Shown here: positions 26,534 to 36,010 of the stretch, in pieces | Position numbering within the stretch: position 1 is the first letter of the stretch | Layout: each line of letters begins with the position of its first letter | Assembly (NCBI RefSeq): GCF_000967495.1 | Contig: NZ_JXXU01000041.1 | Location: 1-40,659, forward strand | Origin: Vibrio neptunius | Lineage (GTDB): Bacteria; Pseudomonadota; Gammaproteobacteria; Enterobacterales; Vibrionaceae | Length of the DNA: 40,659 bases | Direction: 5' to 3' | Position numbers and translations under genes: made by a program | The notes under the pieces: generated by a model | Seen by the model: the letters and a program-made list of their open reading frames with translations, nothing else | What the model was told of the DNA's origin: nothing | Databases searched by the model: none

Positions 26534-29176
26534 GCCAACCTGCAGTCGCTCAAAAGTATCAAAAAGCTGTTGTGACTTGTATGGCTTAGGCAGATAGGCA
26601 TCCATTCCAGCCTCAAAACAGCTGTCTATCTCTTCCGGCAGAACACTGGCCGTCAAAGCAATAATTGGTGTTCTGCTTATTTCCTGCTCCGTTTCTAACG
26701 CCCGAATGCGACGCGTTGCGGTCAGTCCGTCCATGACGGGCATCATACAATCCATCAGAATCGCTGTGTACTGTTGTCCTGACTCAAACAAACTTACTGC
26801 TTCAGCACCATTACTGGCTATTTGGTAATCCACCCCAACGCGGCTGAGAAAGAAGCTCGCGATTTTTTGGTTCATCAGATTATCTTCGACGATCAAAATA
26901 CATCGGCTTTCACTGGAGTGATATGCTCTACTTTTCCTCCGTTCAATCTGAGTGGTATTCACATGAATACCGTTGAGTGCTTTGTCAATCGCAGTCTCAA
27001 AACGGCTACCCAAAAAAGGAAGTGTTAGATTAGATGACACAAGAGGCTCGGAATCAGGCAACATGAACAAGTGATGCTGAAAACCAATAATTTCTGAGAA
27101 ATTAAACCGCGCTCTGAGCGATGCGAGATCACGTCTAGAGCTATGATGGGCATGATAACAATAGAAGATAAGATCAAACGGCTCATCCAACACAAGCGCA
27201 TCATTGGTGGTGTTTAAAGTGGTGACGCTCAAACCGAAACGGTTAGATTCACTCTCGATTAAAGAGGTGTATTGGCTGCCATTTGTAATACACAACGCTT
27301 TGCCTTTCACTTTATCTCGACTTGACTCTACGGCTGAATGGGCCGGAATAGAAAAATGAAAACGGCTTCCGACGCCGAGCGCGGTGTTAGCAGTGATGCG
27401 TCCCCCCATCAGCTCTGCAATTTGACGACAGATAGCCAAACCTAAACCTGTGCCACCATAGCGCCGAGTAATACTGCTATCTTCTTGGGTAAACGGCTGG
27501 AAAATCTCATCTAGCTTATCTTCATTGAACCCCACCCCCGTATCCGAAATACCGCAATCCAAATACGCTTTTCCATCTTCAGTCACCATAGTCATGGTGA
27601 CTGATACCGCGCCATCTTGAGTAAACTTCACCGCATTACTCAATAAGTTCAGCAAAACTTGTTTATATCGAAATTCATCAATGTAGAGACTGTCCGGTAT
27701 ATTGGGAGAAAGTATCACGCTAAGCTCTACCTGTTGTTTGAGCGCCTTGGTACTCACCATATTCATTGCTTCAAAAACAGATTCGCGAACATCGGCATGG
27801 CTAGGCGATAAGGTCAGGTTACCGGACTCAATCTTCGATAAGTCGAGAATATCGTTAATAAGGATAAGCAGAGCATGTGAAGACACATCAATATCGCTCA
27901 GAATCTCTTTCTGTGAAGGCGTTAAATGACTGTCAGACAAAATCTCCGTCATACCTATGATACCGTTTAAAGGGGTTCTAATTTCATGCGACATGTTGGC
28001 CAAAAATACGCTTTTGGCTTGGTTGGCCGCCTCGGCACTTTCCTTGGCTATAACCAGCTCCTGTTCATAGTCCTTCTGAGCTTGAATCATATAGTTGACG
28101 CTGCGGGCAAACTTAGCAAACTCATCGTTACCATCCTCTGGGACAAATTCTGCACGGCCATGGTTGCGCATACTCCCCATAACAGCAAGGATCCGTGCCA
28201 GCTTGGCATTGATTCTGTAAAGGGTACTCGTCCCCCAGAAAAACATCACGGCTAACACCAAGAAGCCACCGATGGCTAAAGACAACAGCGCATTTTCGCC
28301 TTTTCTAATGTTCATTTGGAGTTCTTCATGAAGCTCAGCGGAAAACATAGCAAGTTGTTTTTCCACTAACGCGTTACGCTGCTCAATCGCTAACGCGAAA
28401 TCCTCCAACCTGTCCTTACTCCCGGGAGTAAGCAACATATGCTGCTTGTAATGACTCCCACGCTGAAAATCGCGACTGGTAAGAACATCGAGTAGCCTAT
28501 GGATTTGCTCGGAATCGTCGCCCAAATCAATAAGCTTATCTAGGTGAAATTGTTGACGCTCGCTGATCTTAAAATAGTCCGCCGCATAGCCCGCATATGA
28601 GAGACGAACACTTCTTATTTCCTGAGCGAGCCAAGCTTCCTGCTCCATCCAAAAATACAGCCAGTTCAGGTCACTCAAGACAAGATCCAGCTGATGTACT
28701 TTGCGCTCAAGGTTGTTGTTTTCTATCGATTGAACCTCGTTATATAACTGATACAAAGCCGCATAGATCAGCCGTCCTAACGCTAAGCTTTCACGGGAAT
28801 TCACTGTTTTCAGTTGTGGCAGCAATGCGTTGAGCTTTTCAATGTAACTCAAAGTTCTATTGGAGGCATTGACGCCATAATGTACGTGTTCTGATGTATG
28901 CGCCGCCTCGGCGGCTGAATTCAGAGATTGCTGCGCCATGTCAAACGCGCTCACCGCACTCTCACCTCTAATTCGATAGTCCAACGCTTCATACACATAT
29001 CTGGAAAAATCAGATAAATGTCTGACTGCCTTATTTTTCTCACTAATGACAGCGTAGCTGTAAAGTCTCTCCTGAATACGAGTCACCGTATTCACGGTGA
29101 ATATCAGGATCACCAATGTAGGTATCAGACATAAAATCAACAACCGGCTTTTGATTGATATGTTAGTGAGGAGCAT
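26528..29176 (-). CDS. hybrid sensor histidine kinase with receiver domain
   Basis: 882 residues. A membrane helix at about 11-31, a helical periplasmic sensor of about 260 residues (with NIT-like features: EKNKAVRHLSDFSRYVYEALDYRIRGE) and a second helix (298-316) come first. A linker/HAMP-like segment, a HisKA domain with His397 in MSHEIRTPLNGIIGMTEIL, and an ATPase domain (NLLSNAVKFT, DTGVGF, GGTGLGLAICRQI) follow. Next is a degenerate receiver-like region (about 625-740) and a C-terminal receiver with phospho-acceptor Asp809 (ILMDCMMPVMDG). No Hpt domain is fused, so the phosphate must go to a separate Hpt protein. The signal is unknown. No response regulator gene is adjacent, so this is an orphan kinase. 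Confidence 0.92.
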   Translation of the reverse strand: MLLTNISIKSRLLILCLIPTLVILIFTVNTVTRIQERLYSYAVISEKNKAVRHLSDFSRYVYEALDYRIRGESAVSAFDMAQQSLNSAAEAAHTSEHVHYGVNASNRTLSYIEKLNALLPQLKTVNSRESLALGRLIYAALYQLYNEVQSIENNNLERKVHQLDLVLSDLNWLYFWMEQEAWLAQEIRSVRLSYAGYAADYFKISERQQFHLDKLIDLGDDSEQIHRLLDVLTSRDFQRGSHYKQHMLLTPGSKDRLEDFALAIEQRNALVEKQLAMFSAELHEELQMNIRKGENALLSLAIGGFLVLAVMFFWGTSTLYRINAKLARILAVMGSMRNHGRAEFVPEDGNDEFAKFARSVNYMIQAQKDYEQELVIAKESAEAANQAKSVFLANMSHEIRTPLNGIIGMTEILSDSHLTPSQKEILSDIDVSSHALLILINDILDLSKIESGNLTLSPSHADVRESVFEAMNMVSTKALKQQVELSVILSPNIPDSLYIDEFRYKQVLLNLLSNAVKFTQDGAVSVTMTMVTEDGKAYLDCGISDTGVGFNEDKLDEIFQPFTQEDSSITRRYGGTGLGLAICRQIAELMGGRITANTALGVGSRFHFSIPAHSAVESSRDKVKGKALCITNGSQYTSLIESESNRFGLSVTTLNTTNDALVLDEPFDLIFYCYHAHHSSRRDLASLRARFNFSEIIGFQHHLFMLPDSEPLVSSNLTLPFLGSRFETAIDKALNGIHVNTTQIERRKSRAYHSSESRCILIVEDNLMNQKIASFFLSRVGVDYQIASNGAEAVSLFESGQQYTAILMDCMMPVMDGLTATRRIRALETEQEISRTPIIALTASVLPEEIDSCFEAGMDAYLPKPYKSQQLFDTFERLQVGL

Positions 29177-29931
29177 GGAGACTCGTTCCTTCGAATCATT
29201 TTTTGAACCACTAGACTGTTAATACTAGTTGATATTAAATTTGGTTCTTATTATCCAGACCAAAATCGAGAGAATTTTTCGAGCGGCACAGGATCTTTTT
29301 GCGCAAATGTTCGCTGTCCTACACCGTTCTTTGTTTTCCATCTCTAGCATGCCGTGGTATATCGAGCGGCATTTTTAAGACAAACTACCAACCCAGTACA
29401 AAGGGGTTATTTCACGCGTCAAAGCCGATCAGCCTGAAAAGTGCTCGGCTAGTATTATTTCACGCACTAAATTAATAAATCTATTGAGGAGCAAAGGGAA
29501 GCAGGTCAAAAAACGTGATCAACAGTCAATGCACACTGCCTCACAAAACAAGTGAAACGTTTACTTAACTAGTTAAATTCAATTCACCAGAATTTTGTTT
29601 ACTTTTTCAGTTGTTAACATGTTCCAATTCAAATTATCTAATGTTCAATTTTAAAAATTTTCATTATTTTTGAGCTTCAAGTATTTTTCTACGAAAATTA
29701 AGTAATAGATTTAAAAAATGTCAATAGGTTAATTTAAGCGTAATTTACGTATTCTAGACCATGATGTTAGCGATTTACTCTGTAATTAATTTTTCTAGCA
29801 GAATAAGATTTTAGGCATTACAATCCTGCCGCATAAAAATTACATAAATAAAACACTTTTTTATCTCTACTCACTCCCCCTACACAGTGAAGTAGAGTCA
29901 GTCCCCAAAACGTGAAAGGTCCAAACAAACA
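29177..29931. other. long AT-rich intergenic region
   Basis: 755 bp between divergent genes (sensor kinase and GAPDH) with no supportable gene. It contains a perfect 12-bp palindrome TTAACTAGTTAA at 29565-29576 and, beside it, a Cra-like site listed separately. The stretch 29580-29870 is very AT-rich and probably carries promoters. Confidence 0.5.
29551..29564. promoter_or_regulatory. possible Cra (FruR) binding site
   Basis: AGTGAAACGTTTAC matches the Cra consensus RSTGAAWCSNTHHW at 13 of 14 positions. Cra controls central carbon genes including GAPDH genes in enterics. It is about 370 bp upstream of the GAPDH start, which is far, so this is tentative. Confidence 0.35.
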
Positions 29932-31368
29932 ATGAGCCCAGAGAAACACCTCCTTGACTGGCAAACTAGCCAAACGATTGCGGAAACTATCTCTCCCCTA
30001 CTTGGTCAACTGTATCGCGAGAAAGGCGTCGAAGTTCTACTGTTTGGTAAAACTCTGGTGAATGCAGCGACCATAGACATTATCAAAACGCATCGTCTTG
30101 CTCGTCGCTATACAGGAACGCCACTTTCAGCGGAGCAAACATTACCGCTGATCAAAGCACTATCAGAAATGGAGCTATCGCCATGTCGTATTGATGTGGG
30201 CCAATTAGCGCACCAATTCTGGAAAGGTCGCGATGACGAACACGGTGTCAAAGACTTCCTGCATTCTTCTCTGATGGGCGCAATGAACGGTGAAACCGTC
30301 ACTGAGCCTCGCGATGTCGTACTTTATGGTTTTGGTCGTATTGGCCGTTTGCTTACTCGCCTATTAGTCGAAAAAAGTGGCCCGGGCTACCCATTGCGCC
30401 TCCGCGCTGTCGTAGTACGCGGCGGTAAAAAAGGTGACCTAGAAAAACGTGCAAGCCTACTTCGCCGTGACTCAGTGCATGGTCAGTTCAATGGCAGCAT
30501 CGTCGTCGACGAAGAACGCAAAGCGATCATTGCTAACGGCAACTACATTCAATTTATTTACGCCAACAAACCGGAAGACGTCGACTACTCAAGCTATGGC
30601 ATACACAACGCTCTGGTTGTCGACAACACAGGCGTTTGGCGTGACGCAGAAGGGCTAAGTCAACACCTTGAATGTAACGGTGCAGAAAAAGTCCTTCTTA
30701 CTGCTCCAGGTAAAGGTGACATCAAGAACGTTGTATTCGGTGTTAACGACAAGGTGATCGACGCCGAAGATACCATCATATCTGCGGCAAGTTGCACCAC
30801 TAATGCCATTACGCCAATTCTGAAAGCAATGAACGATAAGTATGGCGTTGTCTCTGGTCATATCGAAACGGTTCACTCATTCACCAATGACCAGAACCTA
30901 ATCGATAACTTCCACTCAGGTGAACGTCGCGGACGTAGTGCCTCTCTGAATATGGTACTCACCGAAACAGGTGCTGCAAAAGCAGTAGCAAAAGCGCTCC
31001 CTGAACTTGCTGGTAAGTTGACGGGTAATGCGATTCGTGTCCCAACACCAAACGTGTCCATGGCGATCGCTAACCTAAACCTAGACAAAGGCACAGACAA
31101 AGAAGAACTGAACGCTTACCTGCGTGAAATGGCGCTGGCGTCTGAGCTGTCTGCACAAATTGATTACACAGAGTCAACCGAAGTCGTTTCTACCGACTTA
31201 GTCGGCTCACGTTTTGCTGGTGTGGTTGATGGTGCTGCGACTATCGCTCAAGACAACCGCTGTGTTTTGTACATTTGGTATGACAACGAATTCGGCTACA
31301 GCTGCCAAGTTATCCACTGTATGGAACAGATGATGGGTGTTCGTTACAAAACTTACCCATCCAAATAA
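29932..31368 (+). CDS. glyceraldehyde-3-phosphate dehydrogenase, long form
   Basis: 478 residues, about 140 longer than ordinary GAPDH. The first 125 residues form a helical extension (SPEKHLLDWQTSQTIAETI..., LPLIKALSEMELSPCRIDVG) before the NAD-binding motif YGFGRIGRLLTRLL at about 132-145. Catalytic Cys288 lies in SAASCTTNAITPIL and His315 in ETVHSFTNDQ; the C-terminus has WYDNEFGYSCQVIHCMEQM. Long-form GAPDHs of this type are known in Pseudomonas and Vibrio beside the classical enzyme and are often linked to gluconeogenesis. It interconverts glyceraldehyde-3-phosphate and 1,3-bisphosphoglycerate in the cytoplasm. It is monocistronic; two hairpins follow. Confidence 0.93.
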   Translation: MSPEKHLLDWQTSQTIAETISPLLGQLYREKGVEVLLFGKTLVNAATIDIIKTHRLARRYTGTPLSAEQTLPLIKALSEMELSPCRIDVGQLAHQFWKGRDDEHGVKDFLHSSLMGAMNGETVTEPRDVVLYGFGRIGRLLTRLLVEKSGPGYPLRLRAVVVRGGKKGDLEKRASLLRRDSVHGQFNGSIVVDEERKAIIANGNYIQFIYANKPEDVDYSSYGIHNALVVDNTGVWRDAEGLSQHLECNGAEKVLLTAPGKGDIKNVVFGVNDKVIDAEDTIISAASCTTNAITPILKAMNDKYGVVSGHIETVHSFTNDQNLIDNFHSGERRGRSASLNMVLTETGAAKAVAKALPELAGKLTGNAIRVPTPNVSMAIANLNLDKGTDKEELNAYLREMALASELSAQIDYTESTEVVSTDLVGSRFAGVVDGAATIAQDNRCVLYIWYDNEFGYSCQVIHCMEQMMGVRYKTYPSK

Positions 31369-31377
31369 CCGAATATC

Positions 31378-31399
31378 GCCCCTGAGTTCAATCAGGGGC
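31378..31399 (+). terminator. hairpin after the GAPDH gene
   Basis: GCCCCTGA/TCAGGGGC perfect 8-bp stem, 9 bp past the stop codon. There is no T-run; it may stabilise the mRNA end rather than terminate. Confidence 0.5.
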
Positions 31400-31440
31400 A
31401 AACCTCCACAACACAACTATAACGATATACCCCCGTACTT

Positions 31441-31469
31441 GCCGTTTTCATCTGAGAACGGCTTTTTTT
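31441..31469 (+). terminator. rho-independent terminator after the GAPDH gene
   Basis: GCCGTTTTC/GAGAACGGC stem with one mismatch and a 4-nt loop, followed by seven T. Confidence 0.8.
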
Positions 31470-31543
31470 GTTTAAGAGTGTTTCATTCATCTTTCATTCA
31501 TTTCCGATTGTTTAGTATTTGTATTAAAAGAGAGGTATCAATT

Positions 31544-31750
31544 ATGAATAGAGTGATGTCGAGCGTACTTGCGCTGTTTATTGGCTTCTTTACCATTATC
31601 ATTGGCCTGATTCTCGCGATACCCCTTACTATCGCGGCACTGATTACTGGAAAGAAGATTGAGAGGGCGATTAAGAAAAACGCCAACACGGCTCAGCAAC
31701 AATCAAAAGGTTCAGTGCTGGAGGGAGAGTATGAAGACGTATCAAAGTAA
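31544..31750 (+). CDS. small membrane protein, unknown function
   Basis: 68 residues from ATG 31544, with GAGAGG 8 nt upstream; the longer open frame to the left runs through the terminator and is not coding. One long hydrophobic segment at about 5-36 (SVLALFIGFFTIIIGLILAIPLTIAALITG) could form one or two helices. A basic stretch (KKIERAIKKN) and an acidic end (EGEYEDVSK) follow. The end overlaps the hydrolase start at 31731 by 20 nt, so the two are probably coupled. The family is not recognised. Confidence 0.65.
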   Translation: MNRVMSSVLALFIGFFTIIIGLILAIPLTIAALITGKKIERAIKKNANTAQQQSKGSVLEGEYEDVSK

Positions 31751-32942
31751 AACAGACAAACTTGAATACATGATGCGTAAAAAAATTGCCTTGGTCTTTT
31801 ATGTTGCAGCCGCAGTCACAGCAGGACTGGTTGGCTGCAGTTCGCCGTCCAAAGATCCAGCGTATGAAAAGGCGGACACACTACCCAGCTACCAACAAAC
31901 AAGCTTTGAAAGCTATGTAGCGGACACAAAAGCATGGCTGACGGACAACCGATTGTTTATGACAGCGGATCATCAAGAGGAATTGGCACAAGTCCTACCA
32001 CACGAATATCGCCCAGCCTCGCCGAACGGCCAAGGTGTACTCTTGGTTCATGGCTTAGGAGATTCACCTTATTCTTTCACTGACATCGCGACTCACCTCG
32101 CGGGACAGGGTTATCTAGTCAGAACCATTTTGCTTCCCGGACATGCAAGCAAAGTTGGAGACCTTCAGTTACCTAGGCTTGCTGATTGGCAAGGCGTTGT
32201 AAAGCATCATATTGATCTCCTAAAAAAACAGACCGATTCCATCTGGGTTGGTGGTTACTCAACAGGGGCAAACCTTGTAACCTCTGAAGCTTTGAACGAC
32301 CAAGACATCAACGGTATTCTGCTTTTTTCTCCCGCTTTTGAACCCGGTTCGTCTACCGTTAAGTTTGCTGAGTTAGCAAGCTACTTCGTTACCTGGGCAG
32401 ACCAAGATCCTGAAGATAATCCATTACGTTATAACTCCTTGCCAATGAATGCAGCGGCCGTCTACTATCAAACGTCTGCCGTCGTGAGAGAGCAGCTCGC
32501 TACCACCCACTACAGCAAACCCGTTTTTATGCTCATGAGTGAAGGCGATCGTGTGATCAACACTCAGTATTCGATTGACATCTTCTCCCACCGAATGCAC
32601 AACCCTAACAATCGTTTGGTTTGGCAAGGCGAGCAAGATCTTCCGGAACCGCGTTCGACACGTTTCAGCATGAAGCTACCAGAGCAACGAATTTCCAATG
32701 GCTCTCACATGGGACTCCTGTTCTCTCCGGAGAACCCTAACTATGGCGTGAACGGCACGAACGTCATCTGTTCCAATGGTCAGGAACAAGCACAGGCAGA
32801 AAAATGTGTACAAGGTGAACCAGTTTGGTACTCGGCTTGGGGCTACAATGAATCAGGCAAAGTTCATGCGCGTCTAACATACAACCCTTACTTCGTTGAG
32901 AGCATGCAAATCATGGACTCTGTTATGGCTGCTCGAATTTGA
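31731..32942 (+). CDS. lipoprotein alpha/beta hydrolase (esterase/lipase-like)
   Basis: 403 residues from ATG 31731, preceded by GGAGG at 6 nt. A start at 31767 would give a shorter and more usual signal peptide, but it lacks a ribosome site. A lipobox (GLVGC, Cys36) follows a hydrophobic helix, so the protein is likely membrane-anchored in the envelope. Hydrolase features are the oxyanion region VLLVHGLGDSPYSF (about 103-116), nucleophile Ser177 in GGYSTGA, a candidate acid in SEGDRVIN, and catalytic His in NGSHMGLLFS. The substrate is unknown; monoacylglycerol-lipase-like folds share these motifs. It is coupled to the small membrane protein upstream. Confidence 0.85.
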   Translation: MKTYQSKTDKLEYMMRKKIALVFYVAAAVTAGLVGCSSPSKDPAYEKADTLPSYQQTSFESYVADTKAWLTDNRLFMTADHQEELAQVLPHEYRPASPNGQGVLLVHGLGDSPYSFTDIATHLAGQGYLVRTILLPGHASKVGDLQLPRLADWQGVVKHHIDLLKKQTDSIWVGGYSTGANLVTSEALNDQDINGILLFSPAFEPGSSTVKFAELASYFVTWADQDPEDNPLRYNSLPMNAAAVYYQTSAVVREQLATTHYSKPVFMLMSEGDRVINTQYSIDIFSHRMHNPNNRLVWQGEQDLPEPRSTRFSMKLPEQRISNGSHMGLLFSPENPNYGVNGTNVICSNGQEQAQAEKCVQGEPVWYSAWGYNESGKVHARLTYNPYFVESMQIMDSVMAARI

Positions 32943-33099
32943 TCACCAGCCCCCCCTCTTCTGACGTATCAAGATAGGTAAACACCCCTTTATTTCTGGG
33001 GCTCCTACGTTTTTTCGACTAAGCTGGAATTATTGATTGAAGTTTATTGAAGTGTTTGTTAATAGTTTTAACAAACACATAAAAACGAAGGATTGACAG

Positions 33100-33585
33100 A
33101 TGAGCAATGGTCAACGCGATATAACACTACGCTTTCTAGCTGAACCTGGGGATGTCAATTTCGGTGGTAAAGTCCACGGTGGCGCCGTCATGAAATGGAT
33201 TGACTTGGCCGCTTATGCGAATGCTGCTGCTTGGAGTGGCAAGTACTGTATCACCGCTTATGCGGGGGGTATCCGCTTTGTTGCGCCGATACATGTCGGT
33301 AACTTGGTTGAGGTCAGCGCCAAGGTCATTTACACAGGAAAAACATCAATGCACATTGCCATTGATGTCCAAGCGAGTGATCCAAAAGAGCTGAAAAATC
33401 GCCTAACAACGCATTGTATTGTCATCATGGTGGCGGTGGATGGGGAAGGACAACCTTCACCTGTGCCAGAATGGGTACCCGAAACCGAGGACGACGTTGA
33501 GCTGCGGGATTCAGCGATTCGATTGATGAACATGCGCAAACAAATAGGTGAAGAAATGGAAGCGCATGTAAAGTATTTGAAGTAA
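33100..33585 (+). CDS. acyl-CoA thioesterase, hotdog fold
   Basis: 161 residues. The signature NFGGKVHGGAVMKWIDLAAYANAA lies at about 20-43, followed by AYAGGIRFVAPIHVGNLVEVSAKVIYTGKTSMHIAIDV, the central helix and strands of a YciA/BACH-type hotdog thioesterase. It is a single hotdog domain that would act as a multimer, hydrolysing acyl-CoA to free acid and CoA in the cytoplasm. Chain-length preference is not predictable. GAAGGA lies about 7 nt before the ATG. It is a single-gene unit closed by a clear terminator. Confidence 0.9.
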   Translation: MSNGQRDITLRFLAEPGDVNFGGKVHGGAVMKWIDLAAYANAAAWSGKYCITAYAGGIRFVAPIHVGNLVEVSAKVIYTGKTSMHIAIDVQASDPKELKNRLTTHCIVIMVAVDGEGQPSPVPEWVPETEDDVELRDSAIRLMNMRKQIGEEMEAHVKYLK

Positions 33586-33597
33586 TTATTCTGCGTA

Positions 33598-33622
33598 AAA
33601 AAGAGGCTAAATGCCTCTTTTT
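33598..33622. terminator. terminator after the thioesterase gene
   Basis: AAAAAGAGGC/GCCTCTTTTT, perfect 10-bp stem with a 5-nt loop and T-run, 12 bp after the stop. Confidence 0.85.
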
Positions 33623-33726
33623 GGCCTTTATTGGTCAAATTTATGTCAACACGGCTAACCTGTCATTTTTCCTTCATCTTTATTTGATTAAATCCGCAAT
33701 CGATTAGGTAGAAGGAAGGAGATGGT

Positions 33727-33972
33727 GTGAACCTCATCCAAACAACACTTAGCGAAACAACACTGTCTAACCCAAAAGCTGTCGAATACCAATGGGTTCG
33801 CACCATGTATGTGGAAGGCTATGCAGAACATGAGATTAACCATTACATTCAAACCTGTTTTGGTGGTGATGACACCTTCGCTGATTTGTTTCGTAGAGTC
33901 GCGCTTTCTCAGGAAAGTATCTACGTTCTTCTTCAGTATCTGGGCTGTGCCCCTTCTAACCGTGAGTTTTGA
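33727..33972 (+). CDS. small soluble protein, unknown function
   Basis: 81 residues from GTG 33727, with AGGAG 5 nt upstream, which favours this start. It contains VEYQWVRTMYVEGYAEHEINHYIQTCFGGDDTFADLFRRVALSQ, a mixed helical pattern rich in aromatic residues, then IYVLLQYLGCAP. It has no signal or membrane segment. It is not recognised; the normal codon use and good ribosome site support a real gene. Confidence 0.6.
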   Translation: MNLIQTTLSETTLSNPKAVEYQWVRTMYVEGYAEHEINHYIQTCFGGDDTFADLFRRVALSQESIYVLLQYLGCAPSNREF

Positions 33973-34309
33973 CAGATTTAGCCACCGTTTTTCATAACAA
34001 AATACCACTCAGGCAGGCATGACATCAGGTCATCCTTCTCCTTCTTTACACGCTATCAAGTGCAAAGACCATATATTTTGGACCAAACCATATAGAGTGA
34101 CCCTTTGCCACTCCCTAAAACGTTCAACGCTGATGATACGCAATAGGCAACATCTCACTCTATAGTGACGCTCAGTCGATGCGGTCTTTGGTTAACAGTG
34201 TCGTTCGCTCTCCTTAGCGCATTTTGTGATGCTTATGGTCGCATATGACACCCGCATACTATAGAATTCATCAATAACCTATTGTTAAATAATTATTTTT
34301 AGGAATTCA
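33973..34309. other. intergenic region before the LRR lipoprotein
   Basis: 337 bp without a gene. A short direct repeat ACCATATA (about 34069 and 34087) lies in it, but no operator, terminator or RNA was recognised. Confidence 0.5.
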
Positions 34310-36010
34310 ATGAAGCCCCTTATTTCGCTGCTTACCCTGTTATTGACCTTATCAGGATGCAATAGCACACCTAAGCCCGTACTGATCAATGAGATCAAGT
34401 TTAAAGACAGTGCTTTCGAGCGCTGTATTAAAAAACTTGATGTTGAAGAAGTCGCTCAAGTCACCCATATCATCTGTAATTACGGTGATATTCAAGACGT
34501 CAGTGAACTGGGCTATTTTACCCAAGCTCAAGATGTTCAGTTTGTTGAAAACAATATTGAGCGTATTGATCTGTCTTCACTTCCACAACTCAAGCGTTTA
34601 ACAGTATCAGGGAATGGCTTAACGACCATCGATGTCACTTCCAACCCTCAACTTGAGTTTATTAATATCTCCAGAAACGCGTTGACCGAGCTCGACCTAA
34701 GCAATAACCGCAAACTAACTGGCTTATATGCCTATCAAACTCAGCTTGAAGAACTGGAGCTAGGACATCTTACTGAGCTGAAACGTCTTGGTGTTAGCCA
34801 AAGTCAGCTAACCGAGCTTGACCTAAGCCAAAGCCATAAGCTTGAAGAATTGATTGTCACTGGGGCGAATTTAAAGGAGTTGGACGTCTCTCATTTAACT
34901 CGCCTCAGGCATTTGGAATTGCCGAATAACCAGCTCAAACAGATAATACTCAAGACGCATCCTCAGTTGGTTATGCTCAATGTACGCAACAACCAGTTGC
35001 AAGATATCAACCTTTCAGGCGTTAGCAGGGTCAATAGAGTGATGGCCAGCTTCAACCAACTCTCGGCTATCAATTTATCGGCACTTCCGCTACTTCATGA
35101 TGCAGAGTTGAACAACAATAATATTAGTCAGTTAGATGTTCAATACAACAAACAACTGACACGCTTGCTGGCATTCAACAACCCTTTGGTAAGCTTTACA
35201 CGAGACGACGACCAAGAGATCAAATACCTGTCGATTGAGGGTACACCCGTGGCTAAAGCTCACTTTGAGGACGATGCATTAGGGGCCGTCATTCCGACGG
35301 TAACTGTGCTAAAAGGTGGTAAGAAGCCATCCATTAAAGATAACTTTAGGCCGCTATATAGCCAAATCATTGCCCCTGAATTGGGTGACTTTATCGGCTT
35401 TCAATATAAAGTTACCACCAATAGCAATCATGGTAGGTCAGAAACCTTTCCTATTACAGTCCGAGTTACTCATCCGCCAATTAAGTCAGCAGGCAATCAG
35501 AAAGCGTTCACTGTGAGCAGTTGGCCGGATACCATGTTCGAACATGACCGTAATCAGGCGTTATGGCAATTTTCCAGCCCAGAAGAATTGGTTGCAGGCG
35601 TATGGACCTTTGAAATCATTTACCAACAGCGTGTGTTGGCAGAGCATAATTTTGTTGTACAAACCGACGATGAGTCAGTGTTCGTCGACGCCGCTCAGCG
35701 TGAGGAATCATTTACACTATTCGATAGCGTCATCGATGGAACCAATATGCTGTGTCATGACGAACGTTTCTATCAATGTCTGAATATAGAATCGGCGCAA
35801 GCTTGCCATAAAACACTTGTTCCTTTCGAGAGTGACTGCAAAGCCAAAGCACTAAAGCAGACGCATCAGGTTTTTCAGTATCGTGTCGGTAATACGCTAG
35901 AACAGCTTAAACGATATGATACTTTCTATTTAGCCTGTCTCGCCGAAGGTAAACTAGAGCAAGTCGATGGTGACATGGAACAGTTTGCAGACTGTTTGCT
36001 TGCCGATTAG
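34310..36010 (+). CDS. leucine-rich-repeat lipoprotein
   Basis: 566 residues. A lipoprotein signal (ISLLTLLLTLSGC, Cys17) directs it to the envelope. From about 70 to 315 there are roughly eleven 21-residue LRR units of the LxxLxVSxNxLTxIDVTxNPQLE type (LTELDLSNNRKLT, LKELDVSHLTRLR, LQDINLSGVSRVN), giving a solenoid for protein binding. About 250 further residues contain Ig-like strands (GDFIGFQYKVTTNSNHGRSETFPITVRVTHPP) and a Cys-rich end (CHDERFYQCLNIESAQACHKTL). No enzymatic motif is seen. Asn at position +2 suggests outer-membrane sorting. It is convergent with the effector-immunity cluster, and a functional link is possible but unproven. Confidence 0.82.
   Translation: MKPLISLLTLLLTLSGCNSTPKPVLINEIKFKDSAFERCIKKLDVEEVAQVTHIICNYGDIQDVSELGYFTQAQDVQFVENNIERIDLSSLPQLKRLTVSGNGLTTIDVTSNPQLEFINISRNALTELDLSNNRKLTGLYAYQTQLEELELGHLTELKRLGVSQSQLTELDLSQSHKLEELIVTGANLKELDVSHLTRLRHLELPNNQLKQIILKTHPQLVMLNVRNNQLQDINLSGVSRVNRVMASFNQLSAINLSALPLLHDAELNNNNISQLDVQYNKQLTRLLAFNNPLVSFTRDDDQEIKYLSIEGTPVAKAHFEDDALGAVIPTVTVLKGGKKPSIKDNFRPLYSQIIAPELGDFIGFQYKVTTNSNHGRSETFPITVRVTHPPIKSAGNQKAFTVSSWPDTMFEHDRNQALWQFSSPEELVAGVWTFEIIYQQRVLAEHNFVVQTDDESVFVDAAQREESFTLFDSVIDGTNMLCHDERFYQCLNIESAQACHKTLVPFESDCKAKALKQTHQVFQYRVGNTLEQLKRYDTFYLACLAEGKLEQVDGDMEQFADCLLAD

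Noticed and set aside
31337..31543. N-terminal extension of the small gene ending at 31750
   Set aside because: The extension would be translated through the GAPDH terminator and its T-run; ATG 31544 has a good ribosome site.
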